NCBI GenBank assembly: GCA_033032175.1
Contig: CM065320.1
Location: 3,844,001-3,908,000, forward strand
Source of the DNA: Saturnia japonica
Taxonomy: Eukaryota > Arthropoda > Insecta > Lepidoptera > Saturniidae
Length of the DNA: 64,000 nt
Direction of reading: 5' to 3'
How positions within the stretch are numbered: position 1 is the first letter of the stretch; every line of letters starts with the position of its first letter. Positions 58,451 to 64,000 of this stretch are shown one piece after another. Under the pieces are notes generated by a model, which had not been told where the DNA came from, made no database searches, and was given only the letters and a program-made list of their open reading frames with translations. The translations under genes and the position numbers were made by a program.

Positions 58451-60218
58451 TCTACACTATTAATTATATTAAGTAAATCCTGTTACGATTATTTTGCATT
58501 TAGATTGAAATACAGAGTTATAACTATAACTGGTTAAATTAAAACATATTCCCGTAGTTTAATGTTAGAATAAACCTAACATATAAATAATTATATAATT
58601 TCCGTTAATCATTTGTAGTATAATTTTAGTAATAACACTTTTTTCAAAATCGATTAATTTCTATCTACTTACAAGTTAAAACAATTGTTATTCTGTTAGT
58701 AGGGTAATCTATAAACGTACTTGTGAGGTTTACCAACATATCATTCTTATGTACAGACTTACACATAATATAACAATTGTGTTTACTGTTGATGTTTAAC
58801 AAAGTAGGGTTGTTTACTTTTATTTTACTTTTTAACTTCAATATTTTATAGTAATTTATAAAAGATTCTAGATTTCCCAACCGCTCGCGGAACCTATGCA
58901 TATGCGCATTGCACGCATTACACTCCCGAATTAATATTCACCTAAATAATGAAATATATACTAATATTTCGGCTTTAAGAAAAAAACATGAGAGAAATCA
59001 AATATTATACAAGAAACTCGTTATATTGAGTTTTGGCCAAAATAGAGTTATATGTTAAATTTGAGAGTCTGCTAAAATGCAGCAAATTATTAATAAAATT
59101 TGTAAAATCTGGACGTAAAAAATAATATTCAGATTTTGATTATATTTTTTTGAACCTAACTTAAGTGACCGCAAATACGTTTTATTCACATAATAATTTT
59201 TCCAGAAAATAATAATAATAAAGTTGAGAGAATACGAATTCTTTATTGATTTACGTTAAACATCTGAGTTATCTAAGATCAAATTTTATAGACACAAAGT
59301 TTCAAAATATAGCAACTTATTTTAAGGAAACTAAGATAATTGGATATACAGCAGGATGGTTATATTTCAATCCTAACCTAAACCTTAAACTAATCCAATA
59401 CCTTACATTTTATAAATTGTCCGTATCTACATCACATACAGGTAATAGGTACATCACTTTTGACAGACAAGGTCACGCTCTTTTTAGATATAGCTGCCAC
59501 AAAAATTTGCAGAGATGATCTTCTCAGCTATTGCTCAGCCGTATAAAATAGGTAGTTAATGTTAAAAACTGAGTGTTTTGTAAACATATAAATAAATACC
59601 AAATGTATTTTTCCGTTTGTTACATAATTATAGTTAAACCTTTATATGCAATTTGTATACATTTACCAAGGTACCTCCTACCTACCTTGCTAAAGTCAAG
59701 AGATCATAAAAATAAAATACCAAAGTACTTTTTTACTCTAATGAAATCTATACAATTAACACAGCTTTTTACTAAATGCATATGAAAGTATATACACGAA
59801 GCCTATAACAAAAAGCTACGAGTTTAATCACCACACCACGCTAGCCTACGACGTATTGGCGATTTCAAACACAGAGAAATCAACTGCTCTATATTTTCCT
59901 TCATAGTGAGCTGATGTTACCAATTTGAATAGATTTAGTAGTTGAGAACTGAGAAAAATCTGTTGGTACATGCAGAGGTTTAAACCTGCAGATATCAAAT
60001 TCTCGACCACAGTGACTTAATTATAATGTAAAATAAACATTAATAACATATATGCTAAGTAAATAAGTAATTTTCACAATAATTTTAACATCCTTTTCAT
60101 GGGGTTGAACTCACGACGATTTATGGTTAGATACTAGAAATCGAAAATATGTTTCAATGACAATCAGACAAAAAGTGAGTAAGTAATATCAACCAAATTT
60201 ATTATCAACTTAATTCTC
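58451..60218. other. Convergent intergenic stretch between Ets98B and mtSSB
   Basis: No gene is supported. At 59743-59820 there is a family B 5' fragment (ATCTATACAATTAACACAGC, TTTTTACTAAATGCATATG). A weak tRNA-like word (GGGGTTGAACTC) lies near 60100. Confidence 0.4.
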
Positions 60219-60224
60219 TTTATT
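60219..60224 (-). terminator. mtSSB: Poly(A) signal of mtSSB
   Basis: AATAAA on the minus strand, about 47 bp after the mtSSB stop codon; no closer signal is present. Confidence 0.6.
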
Positions 60225-60270
60225 CACAGTTTATGCTTACTACTAACAGACTGATCAAATTTACATTAAT

Positions 60271-61681
60271 TTAATGATTATCTGATGGCAAGGGTTGAAA
60301 AAATATTACATCATCAGCAATAACGGTAGAAGCAGATCTGACTTGGCCATCATCTAATTTAACTTCACCATATGATAATTTACCAGTAATGTAAACTCGT
60401 TGACCTTTTTTTAAATACTTATACACTGTATCTCTTAGTCCTGGTTTGAATATACTTATTCTGTGCCAGTCGGTTCTCTGCAGTATGTCACCCGACTCAT
60501 ACTTGTAGCTAAAATGAGTTGCCAGAGGGAAATTAATTACTGGATGTTCTTCCGTACCTCTTTTTTGTGGATCTGCACCAACCCTTCCTAATAATGTAAC
60601 CTGGTTTATTGCTGTAAATAACAATTCCAAAATGACAAACAACAAGTTTACTAAGTCATAATTATGCTTATTATAGTTATATAGTTTTAAAATACATATA
60701 TTTCAGCTTACTTACTTTTCTCTGTTTTTTGAGTGTTACATCCAATAGCAGAAATATGAAAATACTGCGGTTTTATAATTTTATGGGACACAGAAGAAGC
60801 CTATAATGGGAAAAATCATTATATAATATTATACAGACATGATAATTCTATAAATTCTGTCAGCAGCTTTTTCCATGCCAACAAAGAAGCCCAAATATTC
60901 ATCACAAATGTATTAGTTAAATAAACACAAAATGATTAACTGCTTATTTCAAATGCCACTGTTTTTTTTAATTCAATTTAGTTTGAATCTAGGATTCCCT
61001 TATGACTGTCAGTATGATGATAAATCATTACCTAAAAATAATGGTTTCTAACATTCAGCATGAAAATATTATGTATAAATTTTTATTTAACTTAGCTGTA
61101 TAGCTACTTACTAATAAATTAAGGTAATTGTATAATTACGATGAAAATTTGTTGGGTTATTGTGCCCACACAATTCTATATTAGTACAACCAGTGTACAA
61201 AAGGTGACGCGTGAGTCCTTTCATTTCAAATAAAAATTCTTCACAAAGGATAATCGCCAGAATGTTCATTAATGAATATGATACGATTCATATTACACAA
61301 TTCCCTCACTTTAAAATATTAGTTCTTAAAAAAGCATTTAAGTGACCCACCAGTTAAATCATTCAGGCACAGGTTTCCTCATAATTTTGGACCCAAAATA
61401 GAATGAATCTTATCTGGTAGGTAAGGCTCTAGAGGCATTTTGGAAAGTATATACACATTGAAATACACACATGTATATTGTATGTACACAAACCTACATA
61501 CAATTAGTAAACTAGGTAACTAAAAAATTTGATTGGTGATGAGAATCAAAATACATCAAATATTACGTCGTCTTTGATACTAAATAACGACATAGAAAGT
61601 TGAAAATAATATTACTAATCGGACACAAAATCGTAATGTTTACAATTTACTGAAAATACTCACCCATCTAGCACAAAACAT
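60271..61681 (-). CDS. mtSSB: Mitochondrial single-stranded DNA-binding protein
   Basis: Binds single-stranded DNA at the mitochondrial replication fork and supports the Twinkle helicase and polymerase gamma. Minus-strand exons: 61664-61681 (predicted; ATG TTT TGT GCT AGA TGG, then GTGAGT), 60716-60800 and 60611-60271. Introns of 863 and 104 bp have GT-AG ends and phases that fit; the frame totals 147 residues, close to the usual size for insect mtSSB. The OB fold runs from INQVTLLGRVGADPQKRG through DILQRTDWHRISIFKPGL, KKGQRVYITGKLSYGEV and STVIADDVIFFQPL. The first ~34 residues (including ASSVSHKIIKP) are basic and hydroxylated, as expected of a mitochondrial leader. Exons two and three are certain; the six-codon first exon rests on splice consensus, phase and length. 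Confidence 0.85.
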
Positions 61682-61879
61682 TGTTATTATTTTAAGCAGT
61701 GAATTAGAAACACTACAATTTTCTACTGTGGTCAGTATTCATACAAATTACAATATAAAAATTTAATAAAATAATTTTATTTGTTCATAAAACGTTGCTC
61801 TCATTCAATTTTAACTCGTTCAAGCATAGAGTATGGCGTATAGAGTACATCTAATAGTCTGTGGAGTATGGTTCGAAAA

Positions 61880-62650
61880 CTTCGCAGTGTTGCCAAGTAA
61901 AGGAAATAAGATGTGGCCAACCACTTTGACGAAGTTGCTGGAATGTTAAAAATTTCGTACACTAAAAGTGGCCAAAAATGTAGCTTGAAAACAACACACA
62001 AGTTCATAAATTAAAAACGTTTTATTTATTGATTAAACGTTGATTCAACATAACACTCATTAGACCTTTGCATTAGACGTTGATGGTTCTGATTTTTTAA
62101 AAACGGAAAGCAGTTTTTAAATAATCTCTTTCTCATAATAAACAATTAAGTGCACGTAAACCTATCTTATTTCTATACCTACTTTTTCTTTACTGCTGTC
62201 AGGATGCTAATTTTTAATAATCTTTCCCTCCTCAGCATTTGAGATAGAGAATGATGCATAGTAAATACGATATAACTGACAAACTTTAGCTTTAATCAGC
62301 ATTAAAATAGCACGTATTAAAATCTATACATGACAGATAAAATCTAGTGACAACGTTTGTCAAATGTCAGTTATACATATATAAGTCTATGGTTAAACCA
62401 AGAAGTTCACATCAGAGGAATAGAGCCGTCAGAGGCAAATCATGAAATACTGATTCACCGCTGGCATTGTAGATGTTTGAAAACGTGTGGTATGTTACGG
62501 AAATATAAAATATTGTGTATTATTAGAAGACTTGCTAAATTCGTGGCTAAAATATTTAGCCACTTATATTTAATATTTTTGGTTATACCAATGTTAAATG
62601 CTGCCAGACACAGTCAGAAAATGGCCAACTTGGCAACACTGGCACTTCGA
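61880..62650. repeat. Imperfect inverted repeats of ~100 bp
   Basis: The reverse of 61880-61985 and the forward of 62545-62650 share GGCCACTT or GCCACTT, AATTTTTAACATTCCAGC or a near form, TGGCCAAC or TGGCCACAT, and the end ACTTGGCAACACTG. Identity is modest. The 560-bp interior has no recognised content, and the 159-codon ORF across it (62357-62836) looks random. Confidence 0.4.
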
Positions 62651-62854
62651 GTTCGAGCTGTTCGAGGGAGGGATATAAAAAAACCATTATTAATCGTTTT
62701 TTTTTACTGTCGATTTTTTGTTGATGGATCTAATGTAATTTTTTTTTGTTACAGTAGGTATTCAATCACCCTTCTTCTCACTTACTTGCCAACTACTACT
62801 GCCATAATTGTTTGTGAATATAGTGTCCTGTCTTAGAACGAACTCAGTATCCCA

Positions 62855-63030
62855 ACAAGATGGTGGCTCCCTTGTTAGAACATTCTGGGCAGTTTTTGTG
62901 GCCCATCAAAATGTGTGCTTCCAGTTTATATTTATAATCCACTTCACTTATGCACAATAACCAAGCTATATCACACAAAAAAATAACAGTATTACATAAT
63001 ATTATAGGGTCTAAAACCTAAGTTGAGAAT
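62855..63030 (+). repeat. Dispersed repeat family I, copy 3
   Basis: AACAAGATGGTGGCTCCCTT then GTTAGAACATTC, TTTTTGTGGCCCATCAAAAT and TTTATATTTATAATCCACTT match the copy at 2448-2630. Confidence 0.55.
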
Positions 63031-63290
63031 TACTTCTTCGAATGGAAAAAATATTTTTTCTTGGATTTATTCCATTGATCGAAAAAGGTTATAGGCTATT
63101 TATCATAACGCTACGACCAATAGGAATGAAATGAAAAATTAAAAATATTGCAAAAACGGGGAAAATTTATTGCTTGTGAGAGCTTCCATTGCATGCGCTG
63201 CGTAAATGGTTAAAGTTACGCAACAATCATGTGTGACGGGATCTTTTCTCTTTAAAAGTTCTAAAAAAAAGTTCGCGATACCATTTAGCT
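63031..63290 (+). mobile_element. Lep1-like element, partial
   Basis: GGTTATAGGCTATTTATCAT, ACGCTACGACCAATAGG, GCAAAAACGGGGAAAATTTA and TGCATGCGCTGCGTAAATGG form the middle and right part of a lepidopteran Lep1-like variant. Neither end is clear. Confidence 0.45.
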
Positions 63291-63539
63291 ATATTTTATG
63301 GGTCACTCAATATAACCTTTTTATGGTAATCAATTTTGATCTAAAATAATGCATTACTTGCGAAGGTGTTTCTTTAAACATGTTATTAATCCGTTTTGAA
63401 ATAAATACAATATACATCACAAGTATTTCATTTTGAACAAAATTGTCCTTGACATCAATTGATTTCAATAAAAATATCGTAGGAGATATCACAATTTTAA
63501 AATAACTTCGCAGCAAATTAAAGAAAGTTACAGCTGCTT

Positions 63540-64000
63540 TAGAATTGTATTAAAGGTGCCTACGACCCACTCTTTCTAACTCTCTCTCTCTTATATGACA
63601 CAGACGAAGATGCGCGGGTCAATGTAGAATCGACACAATTTGCAAAAAAAAATCGTGCTCAATTTTATTTAGGTTTTCTTGATTTTTCTCCTAAATTTTG
63701 CTGATTATTTTTTATTTAAGTACAGGAAAGTATTTAGGAAATTCAGTATTTTAGGAAATAATAAATTACGTAAAAAAAAATGGTAATTCAAATTATCATT
63801 TAAAATAACAAAATATGTCTCTTTATTTTTGTTTGACAACATAAAATTACATAGAAATAGAAATAATTACAATACAAAAAAAGGTATTATACACTACTCG
63901 CTTGTGTATACGACTGTCGCGCCTGCGCACGTCTCATTTAACGGTTTTATTCCACGAACTTTTTGTTACGGTTTTACTATCACATTTTTTTCAGTTCGGT
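63540..64000. other. Right-edge non-coding stretch
   Basis: No gene is supported. The palindrome-like GCGCCTGCGCAC at about 63918 resembles an NRF-1/Ewg site and may belong to a promoter beyond the edge; this is weak. The rest is AT-rich. Confidence 0.3.

Noticed and set aside
62357..62836. 159-codon ORF on the plus strand
   Set aside because: It opens with a non-ATG codon, runs through an inverted-repeat arm and poly-T tracts, and is hydrophobic in the way of random AT-rich frames.
1..64000. CRISPR array, operon or bacterial defence system
   Set aside because: Repeat spacing and content do not fit; genes have spliceosomal introns and the window is plainly animal nuclear DNA.

Overview
The window is AT-rich animal nuclear DNA that looks lepidopteran (moth or butterfly). 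The evidence is an insect-type ETS gene with short GT-AG introns, and a repeat load typical of Lepidoptera: many Helitron-like non-autonomous elements of the Lep1 type ending in CTAG, an RTE element of the type common in butterflies and moths, tRNA-derived SINEs, a DD34D mariner and a pogo/Tigger relic. No species can be named from sequence alone.

Only two host genes are clearly present, both in the last 12 kb. Ets98B (D-ETS-4, the SPDEF/PDEF orthologue) lies on the plus strand: a probable GC-rich promoter and untranslated first exon (about 52.7-52.95 kb), then four coding exons (54347-54614, 54707-55261, 55339-55588, 56911-57265). These join in frame to a 475-residue protein with a Pointed domain, an ETS domain and a C-terminal PxDLS motif. 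Convergent to it on the minus strand is mitochondrial single-stranded DNA-binding protein (60271-60611, 60716-60800 and a predicted six-codon first exon at 61664-61681), giving 147 residues.

The remaining ~52 kb is gene-poor and repeat-rich. From left to right: a LINE reverse-transcriptase tail and Lep1 copy near 1 kb; a broken RTE retrotransposon (6.2-10.2 kb, minus) split by one copy of a ~1.2 kb duplicated repeat whose partner lies at 10.6-12.4 kb; a pogo/Tigger relic at 14.1-14.7 kb; small MITEs at 18.2 and 26.8-27.5 kb; a short satellite at 21.6-23.3 kb interrupted by a 1277-bp mariner; a tRNA-derived SINE at 24.8 kb split by a 5'-truncated Jockey-type LINE with a 12-bp target-site duplication and poly(A); and a cluster of nested Helitron-like elements at 31.7-36 kb. 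From 36 to 52 kb there are scattered repeats, several GC-rich islands and one unidentified acidic ORF tail near 49.1 kb.

I see no operon, CRISPR array or evidently new multi-gene system. The items most worth following up are the nested insertions with readable target duplications, the mosaic identity of the 1.2 kb duplication, the recurrence of ETS-type sites upstream of an ETS gene, the intron-retention form of Ets98B, and two unassigned coding-like fragments (494-567 and 49070-49249).
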